64,000 nt of DNA from Basidiobolus meristosporus CBS 931.73 (lineage: Eukaryota > Basidiobolomycota > Basidiobolomycetes > Basidiobolales > Basidiobolaceae), in assembly GCA_002104905.1 (NCBI GenBank), contig MCFE01000353.1, forward strand, positions 1 to 64,000, written 5' to 3'. Numbering within the stretch: position 1 is the first letter of the stretch; each line of letters begins with the position of its first letter. Below the pieces are notes generated by a model, which ran no database searches, had not been told where the DNA came from, and saw only the letters and a list, made by a program, of their open reading frames with translations. The position numbers and the translations under genes were made by a program. Of this stretch, positions 7,136 through 19,358 are shown piece by piece.

Positions 7136-9658
7136 AGTTAGAGAGGACAGTTTACACAAGGCTCGTATTCTTGGGACAGAGGCCTTTTATAATGGAATTG
7201 ATGAGAATGTAGATTACTCAGCATCAAGCTGGATTCTCCGCAGTAACGCAACCCTAAGCTGATTTATCACCAGTAGCACATATAGCTGCCATAGTGGTAT
7301 TTCATCAGGCATTCTTGATGAAACACCAGTGGAAAGTCTTTTACGGATTCAAGAGCATCATTTGCCGATCCGAATCAGCCTAATTTGGTGAAAAGGTAGT
7401 GGCATTTAAGAGTCGATAAGAAAAATGCTTGACATTAGAAGCATCTGCAACGCAATGCAATACAATAGGTGAAAAGTAAATGCTTTCTCATTCCTTCTTA
7501 GTCCAGCAACTAGTTCAATATAACAAGTATTCCACAGATTTAGCCCCAATGAAACCCGCTAATCTGGTTTTCCGTATGACGTAAAAGATGGCTGAGCGTC
7601 CGGGTGGGGTGATACGCTACTGATGTATTTTTGGCACAACAGAAACCCCGGTTGACTACTGCGGCAATTTATAGTGATCAGAATTCAGCTAAATGCTGCT
7701 TTTGATTTCAGTGGCACGCTGAACCCAGATATGTTGAACCCCTGGCTACGAATGCGTTGTTTTGGCTTCACCTGCATTATTATTGAATGGCCTCGTTTTT
7801 ATCAACACATCACTATCTGTCAATCACTTCAAAATTCACAAATTTCACCAACATCTGAAACAGTACTGGGAACAATTTACTCCAGTAATACTCAGTAATA
7901 GCTACTCCATTGTTTCCGGAGTAGTTGTCGACTATGATTCAGTTCATTGGCCCAGTTCTACCAACAATCAGTAGATATCAGTGCTCTTTTCAGTTTTGTT
8001 ATTGCATCCAGCTCAAGGCAGTGGAATAATCTTCCCGACCCAGTGATACTAGGATGGAATTGGCATCAGCGTTCGATGGAAGCACCACGTTTTGGCTACA
8101 GTGATCTAAGAATGACGGTAACTATGAGCAATAGTGTTCAAATTGTATATCGCCTTCAGATTACAGATTTTTGACTCTACTATATGCTGAGGAAAGTCAT
8201 CTCGGCCATGTGGGAAGGTCCTCATCGACCGGCACTGGGAGTGGTGCTACTGGAAGTGCAGTTTTTGATAAATACTGGATCCTCTACACCGTATTTATCC
8301 CTCCAATACAGCACTAAGCACGTCCCATTGAACCGGCTCATATAAGCTAGACTGCATAGGCCTTCGACTCTGCTCTCAAGAACTCTGGAGGGATGTACAA
8401 ATGGTCTGTTACACTTTTCTTAATAAATCATCTTGGATCACTATTTTAGAAATGCACTGCCTCAACATTTGATCCCTGCCTCGCTATTTACATCTTGAAG
8501 GCAGAAATAATTTCAAGAACCCACTCAAAGGCTGTAACATTTATTCCACTACTGCGTAGAGGAGCCTCATTCAATGAAATGCTTCATGCTGGCCTAATTA
8601 TTGAAAAGGTTAGCTTCTGCTTGACTAGCTTCATTATTTGAAGCCTAAACCTAACCCTGGTTAGCTTTGGTGCAAATTAGGATATGACATTCCCGATGAC
8701 ATTTACTTCTCCCATCCTGGATTTGTAGCCTAAATTGTTGAAAAAGCGAAATTTCAAACCTCAGGTATTCTCATTCACGACTACACTCCATCTAACTGAC
8801 TAACCGCAGTATGTGTGCCTGTGGGAACAATGAATCATCGTTAGATGTAATGACGGTACAACACACACCTTGGATATTTGGGAAACGAACAAGACATCTA
8901 CTGTTGAGACAGGGACCAATTAAATCGTTACAGATGGGTAGTTCAAAGTACCGTCGATGTAGCGTTTTTAGAAGTGGCGCCAATGTAACAAATTTGATGA
9001 TTTGTAGCCAGATCAAGTGTGCGTGCCTCTATTTCCTAAAAGATGATTCCCAACCAACTTGGAAGTACTTGTTGGAATTGTAGCCACGAAGGTACAAGGT
9101 GGTGCATTTGGTAATATTGCTAGCTAAATCGTATTGTCAAGTACTTCCTGAATGGAGATTCTGCACCATAGCGCTCCAGTCCTACAAATTTTCAAGCCAG
9201 GAATCCAACCACCGATTTACATATATATGCATCACCGTTACTGCTCTTGGGCATCCAATAAACTATATTCCGATAATTTCCATTTGTGTTAGTAAGGCAT
9301 TATGGTAAGAATTTCCAGTGTATGTATCTGATTCCTAATACATCATGTTTGCACGAAGTGGAAAGCTATCAGTGAGCCTTGACAATTGCGTACTGCTTAC
9401 TCATGGTCTCTATAAGTTTTGGACTCTATTCTGAAGATGTTGGAAATTATCGCTAGCCACTCACATATTATGGGCTTAATCTCGAACTTGAGGCCAGAGT
9501 CTGCACGCTTTGATATTGCTTTATTTGATGGCGTTGCTAAAGACATTAAGATTCGAGATTTCTATTTGTCAATAGGGAAAATAAAAGTAGTGTAAGTTAT
9601 CCCACTCGGGCCTTAAATAAGTATAAATGCAGCTCCCCAGTCTGGGAGAAATTCAAGA
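7136..9658. other. long stretch without a recognised gene
   Basis: Several 70-90 codon frames exist, for example 7674-7898, 7947-8174 and 8811-9083 on plus. None has a family motif I recognise and none could be joined by introns into a convincing protein. TTTCATCA and TGATGAAA form a small hairpin near 7299-7325, upstream of the GST start. The sequence may include decayed genes. Confidence 0.4.
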
Positions 9659-10648
9659 ATGTTTTCCATTGCTGATACCTCCAGCGTACTGTCACATCCA
9701 GCATTTAGCTATACTGTGAGTGATATACCTTCCATCAACCTGGCGCCCTCAAAATTGCAAGCTTGGGTTTATTACGGAGCACCTGCTCAGAATGCATCAG
9801 ATGTTTACAAGAATAATGCTATAGATGTATTACGAGTGCAGTATTTCAACCTACTGGACAACGGGGATTTAAAACTCATCAAAGAAGATCGTAGTGATTT
9901 GTTTAGCACAAAGAACGCCTATTCCCAAGAAAATGTGCGTGAGCTCAAGCAGTATTCTCAAGAACAACTTATCACAGTGTCAGGGCATGTGACCGGAATG
10001 AGAGCTACTAACTATACGCAGATAGTCAGAACACTTGTGGACTTCGTGAAAGAACATAACATGACTGGCATTGACATAGACTTCGAGAGCTTTAACAAAT
10101 GGACCGCGCGTGACTACACAAAATACAAGGATTTCATTCAAGCACTTGGAACTGAGTTAAACCAAGCTCAGAGGAAGTTAGCGATCTGCGGCCCAATGTG
10201 GACATCTAAGGAATCGCCGTTTCAATGGAAATATGAAGATTTTAAAAGCTTACCTGTCAATTACGTTACCCCTATGGTATATGACTATCAATGGGACTAT
10301 GGTGGTGGCTCACCAATCACTCCTCTAGGCTGGCTGAAGACCTGGACGGAAACCATGCTTAAAATTTTCGGGAAAAACCGCCTAGTAATTGGGATCCCAT
10401 CATATGGATATTTGGCAACTAAAGGGAAATATGATATCAAGAACTTGACGTTGCAGCAAATCAAGAGCCAGAATGGCTACAAGGATGGAAAGCGGGATCC
10501 CTCATCTGGCGAAGTAATCAAAACTGTCGGGAATAAAGTCTATGTCAGCAATGATCGAGAGTCGATGGTTACTAAAAGAAAACTCGTTGAAAGCCTGGGG
10601 GTCAGCCAAATTTCGGTCTGGCATCTTGGTGGAAACGATTGGTTTTAG
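9659..10648 (+). CDS. GH18 family glycoside hydrolase (chitinase-like)
   Basis: A 329-aa intronless protein. The GH18 catalytic signature is TGIDIDFES, with D139, D141 and the acid E143 in DxDxE. The MxYD motif is present (MVYDY, residues 206-210), as is a late conserved Trp in SVWHLGGND. It would cleave beta-1,4-linked N-acetylglucosamine polymers such as chitin. The first ATG gives no signal peptide, so it may act inside the cell or lack an unrecognised upstream exon. A TATA-like AAATAAGTATAAA lies ~45 bp upstream. Lack of introns in an intron-rich region is odd and could reflect retroposition or horizontal origin. Family is sure, substrate inferred. Confidence 0.88.
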   Translation: MFSIADTSSVLSHPAFSYTVSDIPSINLAPSKLQAWVYYGAPAQNASDVYKNNAIDVLRVQYFNLLDNGDLKLIKEDRSDLFSTKNAYSQENVRELKQYSQEQLITVSGHVTGMRATNYTQIVRTLVDFVKEHNMTGIDIDFESFNKWTARDYTKYKDFIQALGTELNQAQRKLAICGPMWTSKESPFQWKYEDFKSLPVNYVTPMVYDYQWDYGGGSPITPLGWLKTWTETMLKIFGKNRLVIGIPSYGYLATKGKYDIKNLTLQQIKSQNGYKDGKRDPSSGEVIKTVGNKVYVSNDRESMVTKRKLVESLGVSQISVWHLGGNDWF

Positions 10649-13600
10649 GCCCTTCTACTTCTCAAGTATCAAATCACCCACACTTCCAGTCGCTATGCTC
10701 TAATAAGTTCGCATTTCCTATCATATTCACTCTGTGATGCTAGTGTAAGAAAATCCCTCAACCAGGACTGGGGCACATCTGTGCCAATATGGGAATCAAT
10801 AAATGCAAATCAGGCGAGTCATACGAGGAGGATCTGACTCCAGTCAAATATGGGAATATGTCTAAGAATGCGACAGTTTAATGGTTATCTCTCTGGCACA
10901 ACTTTCCCGGTTTGATACAAAACCGAGTTGCATGGAAAATAGGTTCTTTAGACGTAAGCTAGTTGTTATTGTGTAATAATATTGGAATTTTTACGAAATA
11001 TTAGTCGCCGGTTGGTTTCATATGATATAAATATATATGTTGGGTGGCAATGCTACAGCAGAATCGCCACTTATTTCGAGTTTCTCTCAACCACTCGATT
11101 CGATTACTCTATGAATCTGAGCGTAATTGATGAGAATAGTTACCCTAATCTGTGATCAATTCCAATTGGCTGGCGTTTCCATTTAGGGACCTTTGCTCGG
11201 GAGTTATCATTAGTCCGCGGTAAAAAACCTAAATCGGTTTACAGTTTCCATATTCACAAACCTTAGGGGGTGGATATAAAATGATATGGCTTTATATTCA
11301 ATATATGTACATGATTTTGCATGCGAAATAGCTATACATCAGATTGTTTAGCCGCTCAACGTCTGCCATTATATAGCTACTCGCTGCCTATCCTTCTACT
11401 GGTGAATATAGCTATTGTGAGAACCGAATCTCGAATCGCAGCCTGCGCTGGCTCTATACCAAGAGCCAATTCAGCTTTATATTATATCTATTCCAACTGA
11501 GTTCAAAAAAAACTGAACACCTATGTTCGTCAGATATAAATCTATAGCACTATCCAAACATACCTCGACCTCAAGCACTGGCACCATATATCGGAGGTCT
11601 ATTTGGTATAGGAGAGCCACATATGCACTACCACTGATACAAGCCCAAAGAACTATACCAACCTGCCTAAGTTAGTGAGAAGAAGCGTGCCCGCAAATAT
11701 ATGTACCCGATAACTACCTCGTATTCGTACATTATTAGTATTCATGGGCACCACCCTGAGCCATCATGCGCAGATGCCGGCACTTTAATAACACCTGAAA
11801 TAATACCAGGACTCTAGTGTCATAAGGAGTTATAGAAATGATAGGGCAAATTTTTACACATACGATGTTGAAAGCAGTGGCAGCCTAGCTTAAAGATAAG
11901 CATGATGTCATTAGATGCCACGAGGGTAAGCTTGTCGAGAAGTCCATCGTACGAAAATGGCAATAAAACAAATATTTAACTGATGTGGCTGCTCAGTGCA
12001 CAATTCCCTTTTCATAGGAGCATTCTGAACCAAAAGCCAGTCTTGAACAGCCCCAACCTATCAAAAGATGTGATATTTACACTTCGTTTACCTACTTTCT
12101 CCCAAGTGCCAGAGCTCAACAAGTATTGAGCAGAAGCTAATGCTGCCTCTTTGAATTAGAATCTTTAGTCAGACTGGGACTATCTGACAAGACTGCCCAT
12201 TGGCTTGGTGTATAACAAATATGCACTTGCTAGTTTTTGATGATTGCTCTCCGAAGCATATCTAATAGTATCCTGATGTGGATACGGGTTCTAGATTGGA
12301 CGAAGCTGGGCTAGACCTTGAAAGCAGACACGAGGTACCTGAATATATCTACTTTCCGATTAACGCCTCTGGAGCAAGCTACCTAGCACGCACTTTGAGA
12401 GAGATCTAATAAGCAATGCCTCGCGCCCACTTCCATATTCTTATGTATCGCCAAATGTATTATTCCCTTAATTATCACCTATTCGCTATTAATAATGCTC
12501 AATTAAACCAATGCCATATACAATCGGACGAGGACTTGGTTACAAAGGCAGTTTGTGCATCCTGATTTCAAATTGATATCAGAGAATCGATTAATGCCCA
12601 AATCTTGGTACGAATTTTCCATTCATATGAAGTTCAGCCTGGAACACAACTATTCCAGTGAGGCTTGATGGTGAAACACTCTGTTATCTGCACAGTTAAC
12701 TTCCCATTACCTTACTTCCAAAGAATTGGCGACCATCATCAGTTGTGACTTCTACAAGTCGTGATCATTCACTTTTTCGCAGTTGCTTGGCTCCATATTG
12801 ACACATCAGACGTATAGTATATTCCGCTATGCTTCTGACCGTGCTAAATTGCCAATTATCCAGAATTGAGACTGACTTATGCGATCAAAGCAAACCTGGA
12901 ATATCTTCGCTTACCACAGACTACCACGGAAAGTCAGATATAAATTGAGCCCTGCACAGGAATGATGTGATGTGGGGCACTCTGTTGCATCTAAAATATG
13001 AATCTATGTTGATGCCACTATAGTGTTGGATCATAGGTCGGATTGGTTGTCTGTTGCTGACTACTTCCAATATAATCACGGAGTGACTACTGATCCATTC
13101 CGCTATATATGGGGATTAGGAGTATTCAATGCCTGTGAATCAAACAATATTTTCTAGCGGTATATATGAAATACTTTCGAATGTAATGCATATCATGACC
13201 ACAATTCTACTGACAGTAATCTGGAATCTTGGAAGATTGTGCCCACTGCCTTAATTTCCGATGGTCTAAATACACCTCCGAAAAAAGACAAGTAAATGTG
13301 TGTAGTATCATATACAGTGTCAATTCACAATCAATAAACTGACATCACTAATTGAATTGGGTCCAATTGGTAATGTTATTGGTGTAAAAAGTAATACTAC
13401 AATATGTCTACTATTGTGAAAACTCCTCTGTAATTAGAAAAATGCCACACATATGACCATCTATATGAGTGATAATCCATGAAAGGAGAACGCCACACTC
13501 ATCATTTACAATTAAATTGAATATGGATATGATGTGTTCACCTGTAGCATGACAAGTTGCCACACTTTGCCCCTAAAACAAGCTGAACTGGGAGCATGGA

Positions 13601-14624
13601 AGTGAATGGAATTTTTGTCAGAGTATGTCTTTCACTTGGTTTATTGAGTTGGTCGAGTATTAACGCCTTTGGCCGAACTTTGTGGTATATGATGAGAAAT
13701 AACATGAGATGACGAACGCAAAATCTAGGTGCTTCAGGACGCATTTGAACAATCCTCAACTTTGGTATGCTTCCACAACTCCAAGTAATCAGTCAGGCAT
13801 CACCCAAAATCAAAGTTGGTTATCAAATCTAGTGTAGCTAATGAAGAATTGGTTGGTATTTGTAGCAGTTCAATAGGGCTTTATGTGCAGCTTCTTCTAT
13901 GATGTTTCAGATAAAGCCAACGGGCATTGCTTGCATATTTTGTAACAACCTCGCCAATGCAATGTATTCATACCTGATAGAATGTATTAGCCCACTTTCT
14001 GCTAAGGGTATTTAAAGACTATTACCGGTGTTGGTAAAACTTGTATTGTAATGTCCAAATCATGCAAACCTTTGATCATTCAGAAATGAGATGATTGGGG
14101 GCTAAATTAAAGTAAAATACTAAATGAAACATATAGGCTCCTCCACTCACCAGTTAGGCAAAAATAGGGTAACCAGTGGTTATCTCCCAAGCTTTGGGTG
14201 ATGCTGTAAGTTTTATTTGGTTTGAGTTGTATAAAAACTACAGCTCAGAAATATAGGGCCTGGTCGCCGTGTTGTAGCAGATTATTCCTGGCAAGTAATC
14301 CTTTCATAAAATATAGTATATTGTAGTGCAACTATAGTGAGAATTTTCCTCTCTTGACAATTTTTGCTTATACTAGCGCCTTCATTGACCTGCTGATAAT
14401 ACATATATATGTTTGCTGAGGTCTTGGGTATAGTTTTCTTATTCTTACACACGTTGACTCTATAAATCATTACTGCAAGAATAAAAAATGAGTCAGGCAT
14501 TAAAATGAGTGAATAGGGATAAATGGAATAGTATTCCTGGTATGCGGCTTATTCCCAATTGCACATGATCAAACATCACTAGCTTGAGCTTGAAGTCATG
14601 GGGTTGGAGTAGACTTCACCAAAG
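10649..14624. other. 4-kb AT-rich stretch without a recognised gene
   Basis: Only short frames are present (13538-13759 and 14282-14500, minus), without known motifs. Runs such as ATATAAATATATAT near 11025 are simple AT sequence. I found no terminal repeats or TE motifs. It may be decayed sequence between the chitinase and the polyketide synthase remnant. Confidence 0.4.
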
Positions 14625-15205
14625 CTATTCTCGCTGCTGAACTTCCTCAACGACTTCAGAAAGAATTTTGTGGGCGACTTTTTCGGACAATGCGTTCATT
14701 GACTTGCTTCCCAGAATATCTAGATTATTGAGATGGTTATCAGAGGAGCGTAATCAGAATATCACTTGAGTAGGAAACATACCAAAGAGAGGGATATCCA
14801 CCGTCAATTCTAACAATCGAGAAGAAATTAGTCGTTCAATAGCCGAGACGAATATCTCTGTATTGCCTCTATAAAACCAGTTACGAATTTCAACTGCGAT
14901 CAATGAGTCAAGGCCATACTTTGATGTTGGTTGCACAGCATCAAGCTCCCGACCGGAACAGCTAATATAATTGATAACTTCGTCAAAAAGGATTGTGCTA
15001 TTACCGCTGTAACTTCCAGCTTGTCACGACATACATTAACTCGATCCTTGAGGGGGCATGTCTCAGTGGCTTCAAGAAAGACGTAGCGATTCACCCCGTA
15101 TTGCTACGGTAGGTAGAATGCGACCAAAATTTGGGTTGCTAGTGTAGGTTTGGCCCTGATTCTTAGTAGGTTGGGATGTGATGCCTCCCATGAGTGCTGG
15201 CAAAC
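14625..15205 (-). pseudogene. polyketide synthase C-terminal (acyl-carrier) fragment
   Basis: On the minus strand, exons ~15205-14867, 14809-14783 and 14719-14625 give a PKS end: a linker (NPNFGRIL), then ELDAVQPTSKYGLDSL, whose Ser is the phosphopantetheine site, then IAVEIRNWF, DIPLFDILGSKSMNALSEKV and a stop. The first intron would be GC-AG, the second GT-AG. A one-base frameshift near 14950 separates AVPVG from ELDAV, and the frame breaks again near 15090. No ketosynthase, acyltransferase or reductase part is seen upstream. I read this as a remnant of a reducing-type PKS. A sequencing error could mimic the frameshift but not the missing domains. Confidence 0.7.
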
Positions 15206-16162
15206 ATGCAGGTTTATGTAGTGGTGGTTATGTTACTTAGGATTCATTTCTTGATATTTTTTCTCGAGCAAGGATTCCTATATGTACCACTATTCCCCTC
15301 CTCCTCCCTTCCACAGCATCCAGGCCAACTCCTCTCCATCCCCAATAGCTGACCTAATGATCAATTGGCATACTGATATCCTTCCCACCAGCACTGTACT
15401 TCTGAACAATCGAAAACGATCGAAGCCAATGTTGACTGGATGCCGATTTCGGAGTCGCCCGGGGTACATCGGATGACCCGATCATTCTGAGGCGAAAGCC
15501 CAGGTGAGTGACTAGCCCAATCAATCCGGTTTTTCCGAAACCAAGGTGATCCCCAACCTCAACCAAGCGATGTGCTCTCGAGGTATTGGGGTTGCTGACG
15601 AGATGGTTTCAGTGGGACAGGCTCTACGCCAGCACTTGTTAGTAAGAGACCCACTGGGGTGGAGGTTTTTTACCGGATTTACTTGGAGATTAGATAGATT
15701 CTATTTGGTATCGTCAACGTACTTGTACAGAGAGGTAAAGAGGTAGGGCTGCTCTGGTGACACACAGATATCAAAAGGCTCAAGGACTGACGGGATGGGA
15801 AGGGTACGAGGTTGGAGTGATGCTGTCGTTCGCAGCGAAGGGGTGAGTGTGTCCCCGAAGGGGCCAAATAGATAAACTAGGGAGTGCAGTTAACGTGAAC
15901 CTCTTTAAAGATGGAATCACCCGCACGTAATTGTTAGAGTCGGTGCTTGCACAAAGTGATTAATAGAATAATGAACCGGACAGGGATGGTGCTAGGTTCA
16001 CACCGGAGTCCATCCTCCGATTCGGGTGATATTCAACTGGAGAAGATAAGAGCGCCCTTGTGTTATAGGGGTTTCGGATCAATTTTACTTATTCAATAAG
16101 AAAATGTTGGTCAAAGGATGTGATTGCTGGTAATAGTATGTGGGATGTTGCTCCTCTCAATA
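15206..16162. other. intergenic, nothing recognised
   Basis: Small frames on both strands (15282-15476, 15354-15566, 15546-15746, 15679-15867) lack motifs. The stretch separates the PKS remnant from the 3' end of the phosphodiesterase gene. Confidence 0.4.
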
Positions 16163-17850
16163 TCAACCATAGTGATCCTGTTCAGAACTCACTTCGTGCA
16201 GAGTAGATAGCGGCTTGATCGCTTCATCGAGTCGCTTCTTCCTTTCTAATAGATGGGTGTGATCCAGCGAGAAGGATCTTCGATTAGCCCGATAAACATT
16301 CTCAACGTTTAAGAAATACGGCTTCTCTTCCTTCTCTTCCTCACAGTCAGCCTCGGTTATGGCAGGCGGCACATGAACCAGTCTAGACGCGGAATACTCT
16401 CCCGGCTCTTCGGTCAGCTCAACGGCGCTGCTAAGATAATGTCTCCTTGGCTTTCCTTGGATATCTGTTGAGTGCCGTCTCAACACAGATGGCAAGGAGG
16501 GGAGGTCCGGTATATCCAGAGTGCCCGCAGGAACACTTAATCTACTGAGGTTGCTCTTGGACGTCAGAAGTCGATGTGGAGACTTCATGCTATCTAGGCT
16601 TAACCAGCGCGCCCGATTCTCACACAAGTTATCCAAAAGTGGCTGCACCTCCGAACTGAAATCAGCCAGCACCTCAAAGAAAGGTTTGACAACAAAATCC
16701 CCGAATTTGAGACTGATGTCAGTTTGATTCGAATGCTCCCGATCCATGTTCGGCGACACAGGTAGATTGTTCAACTTCTCCATATCTCCTTGGAAAAAGA
16801 ACTCGTCCAATATAACGTCCGACCATCGTTTGCACAATTCCCACGGACGTATTGTGTTACTTATATCTGCAGCATGTAGTAAAACATTGCAAATGATCTG
16901 GCGGTGCTCTGACTGAGGAAGTGGGGAACTCTCGGATGAGGGGCCTTTCACTTGCACTGACCCTTCGTCCAACGGGAGCTCGTCATTTATCGGGGAGATG
17001 GTCAGAATATCGACCACCGTGGTGAATTGCTCAATGAGTCCGAAATGCACCGACATATCAGTGGACAATATACACTTGACGATGGCATTTTGGACGTACG
17101 CGCCATGAGAAGTTTCCCGGATGTCGAGACTGCTCTTGGTCCGGACTGATCTAAGCAGGCGGTGCTTTTCCAGCAACTTCACAGTCTCTTCAGCGGAGTA
17201 TTTCTCCAGGACGGACTCGTTGTTGTACCGGCGGGCAAGTGCGTTGTTGGAGTTCACCTGATAAAGATTATTCAGTCCTGGCTGGGGATTTCAAAGAATG
17301 GTCAGCAGGGGTGTAGGGAAGTGGCGAAATGCCAGGAAAACTTACATGGCCTATGTCATGGCATAAAGCGCTAATCAATAGCGCAACCACGTCCAGATCA
17401 ATCAGATAGCCCTGGACATGAGAGTAGTTTACCAGGTTGTAGGTCATGATGAACACATCAGCAGCGTGGAGAAACGAATGGTATGGCGTACTAATGTAGC
17501 CGCGATCAATATCCATAACGAAATCCAATAGCTGAGATTGCGAGATATTCAGTACTGCTAACAGATTTAATTGGGCAAATACTCCGACGACTATTCCATA
17601 CAGCTCTGGTCGAGTCCACTGCCATACGTCGAAGTCGATACCGAGACCACCCAGCTTCCCGTGAGAGACTCTACGGATAATCTATCAGAAATATTAGCTA
17701 CTTGTTGGTCAGAGAGAGCGACAGCCGGGCCTTTGCTTAGTATCCCCACACAGCAGTCAGTGGAGAAAAGGCGAACAAGGTTGGGCTACTTACGTGCTCA
17801 GTCTTGATCAAATCCTCCGAGGTCAATTGGTTTCTCTTTAAGAGTAGCAT
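16163..17850 (-). CDS. class I cyclic-nucleotide phosphodiesterase
   Basis: Exons 17850-17794, 17681-17346 and 17281-16163 join in phase 0 to 503 aa. The HD-type catalytic domain is clear: GIDFDVWQW, ELYGIV, the metal-site YHSFLHAADV, CHDIGH joined across an intron to PGLNN, TDMSVHFGLIEQF, LLHAADISN and GDFVVKPFFEVL. It would hydrolyse cAMP and/or cGMP in the cytosol and damp PKA signalling. A ~45-residue acidic, Ser-rich insert lies inside the domain (NDELPLDEGS to SEHRQ). A ~200-residue low-complexity tail follows it, with an LRRHS site of the PKA consensus type. The N-terminus is uncertain: an open frame at ~17920-18090 (ASSYISTLFNLERAYHNK) can splice in frame before the first exon given here. 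Confidence 0.9.
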
Positions 17851-19358
17851 AGTGTTGCTTCTGGAATTGGGTTCGAATGACGAACAGATAGTTCAGGATA
17901 TTGTATATATTTGTTTAGCAGCCAACTATTGTGAGCAAGGATAGACACACCAGTTGCATCTAGGTAAAGGGTAATGACAGGAATAGCGGGTTGGAGAGTT
18001 TTATTGTGGTATGCTCGCTCCAAGTTGAAGAGGGTAGAGATATAAGAGGATGCGAGGTGAGGTGGATGGATGTTAAAAGTAGTAGGCGGCCGCCTGCTCC
18101 AAGGTTAGGAAAAATAAATGAGATCCCAACAATCAGAAACAACCACCAGATCCAAGGCCAGCAATTGGACGCAAGAGCTGCACATGAACGATATGATGGT
18201 ACAGGAAACCCTCAGCGTTCCTCTTGTGCCATTGAAAACCAAAGGCTAATCTAATGTTTGGATCAACATCGTCGAGTGTGGCTCTGTACAAATATATCCT
18301 ATGCTATTCACATGCCGGAGATAAAGGATTCGTGAATGAACATTGGGCCGCATCCTGTACGAGACCTGAGATCGTCACAGGATATCTATTGATCATGTAT
18401 TCAGCTCGATACTACGCAGCACAGAGAGCTGGATCACCTCCAGTAAACTCCGCGATCAAGGTGTGGGTCTAGTAGACCGCGTGATCGGAATGGCTCATGT
18501 GCCGCATTGAGAACAGTCCAATGTAGAGATCGAGATCATATGCCCGAAAGACCGCGAATAGAGGATTAAGACAAATCAGGCCGAAATCCTATGGAGGGAC
18601 CAGTTACTGGCTGTACCATCCGGACTCTGAGACAAGGCTACTATCGATGAATAGGCGAGGTAATAACGGATGTGGCACAAGTTACAAACAAATGATCGTT
18701 GGGGCGTCCCCCGACCCCTGCTCTGCTCCCGGTTGTGGGACATTGGAGTGTTGGAGAGGTTGATCTAGAAACCCAGAGGCTGTCGCTGCTTTGGAATTGG
18801 AAAGATGGCTCGCTTGACGCATTTCAACCAGCCTCGCTGTATTTTGCCACTTGTGTTTCACACGAAACCCTTTCCCTTTAGGGCCTGTCCTACGAAGATG
18901 ATCCCAACAAGCCACCTCCTACTTGATTGCCTTCTATGTGGCTGAACCAGTTCCAAGCACCAGTGGGCTAAGGTCAACTCGCAACCGGTTGTTGCAGAGA
19001 TATGTGGCATTTGCGAGCAATTGCACTACCTCGGGTGTGGTACTGATTCAAATGTATTGTTCACGTGCGCGTTTATGTTGTTTACTTATTCAGTAAATGA
19101 TCTTCAGATGTGGCAGTGGGATATATTGGGTAGTGCTGGAATTAGAAGGGAATAATAATAATCTTGTGGGCAGTAAGTTCAGGCCAATCCCTGTCTACCA
19201 TTGAGAAATGAGATAATGAGGCGTTTCTTGGGCTGGAGTGTGTAGATGTAGAATGAGCAATGAAATATACATGTGTAGAGCAGAGGAACAGCTCTATAGT
19301 TCAGTGTAGAGCAAGAGTGCATTGTGGTAAGCAATAAAGATGGTGTCTTCGGGCATAG
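17851..19358. other. intergenic, possibly with PDE 5' exons at its left end
   Basis: 17851-18100 probably holds upstream coding sequence of the phosphodiesterase (minus). From ~18250 to 19358 I see no supported gene; frames such as 18254-18472 and 18682-18915 have no motif. Confidence 0.4.

Noticed and set aside
7674..8174. Protein-coding gene in the 7.6-8.2 kb frames
   Set aside because: Frames are short, overlap in different phases, have no family motif and no consistent GT-AG joins.
8643..8665. Telomere-like word (AACCTAACCCTGGTTAG)
   Set aside because: A single copy without tandem repetition; within chance for AT-rich sequence.
18682..18915. Coding ORFs on both strands near 18.7-18.9 kb
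   Set aside because: Opposite-strand shadows of each other without motifs or neighbours that would support either.
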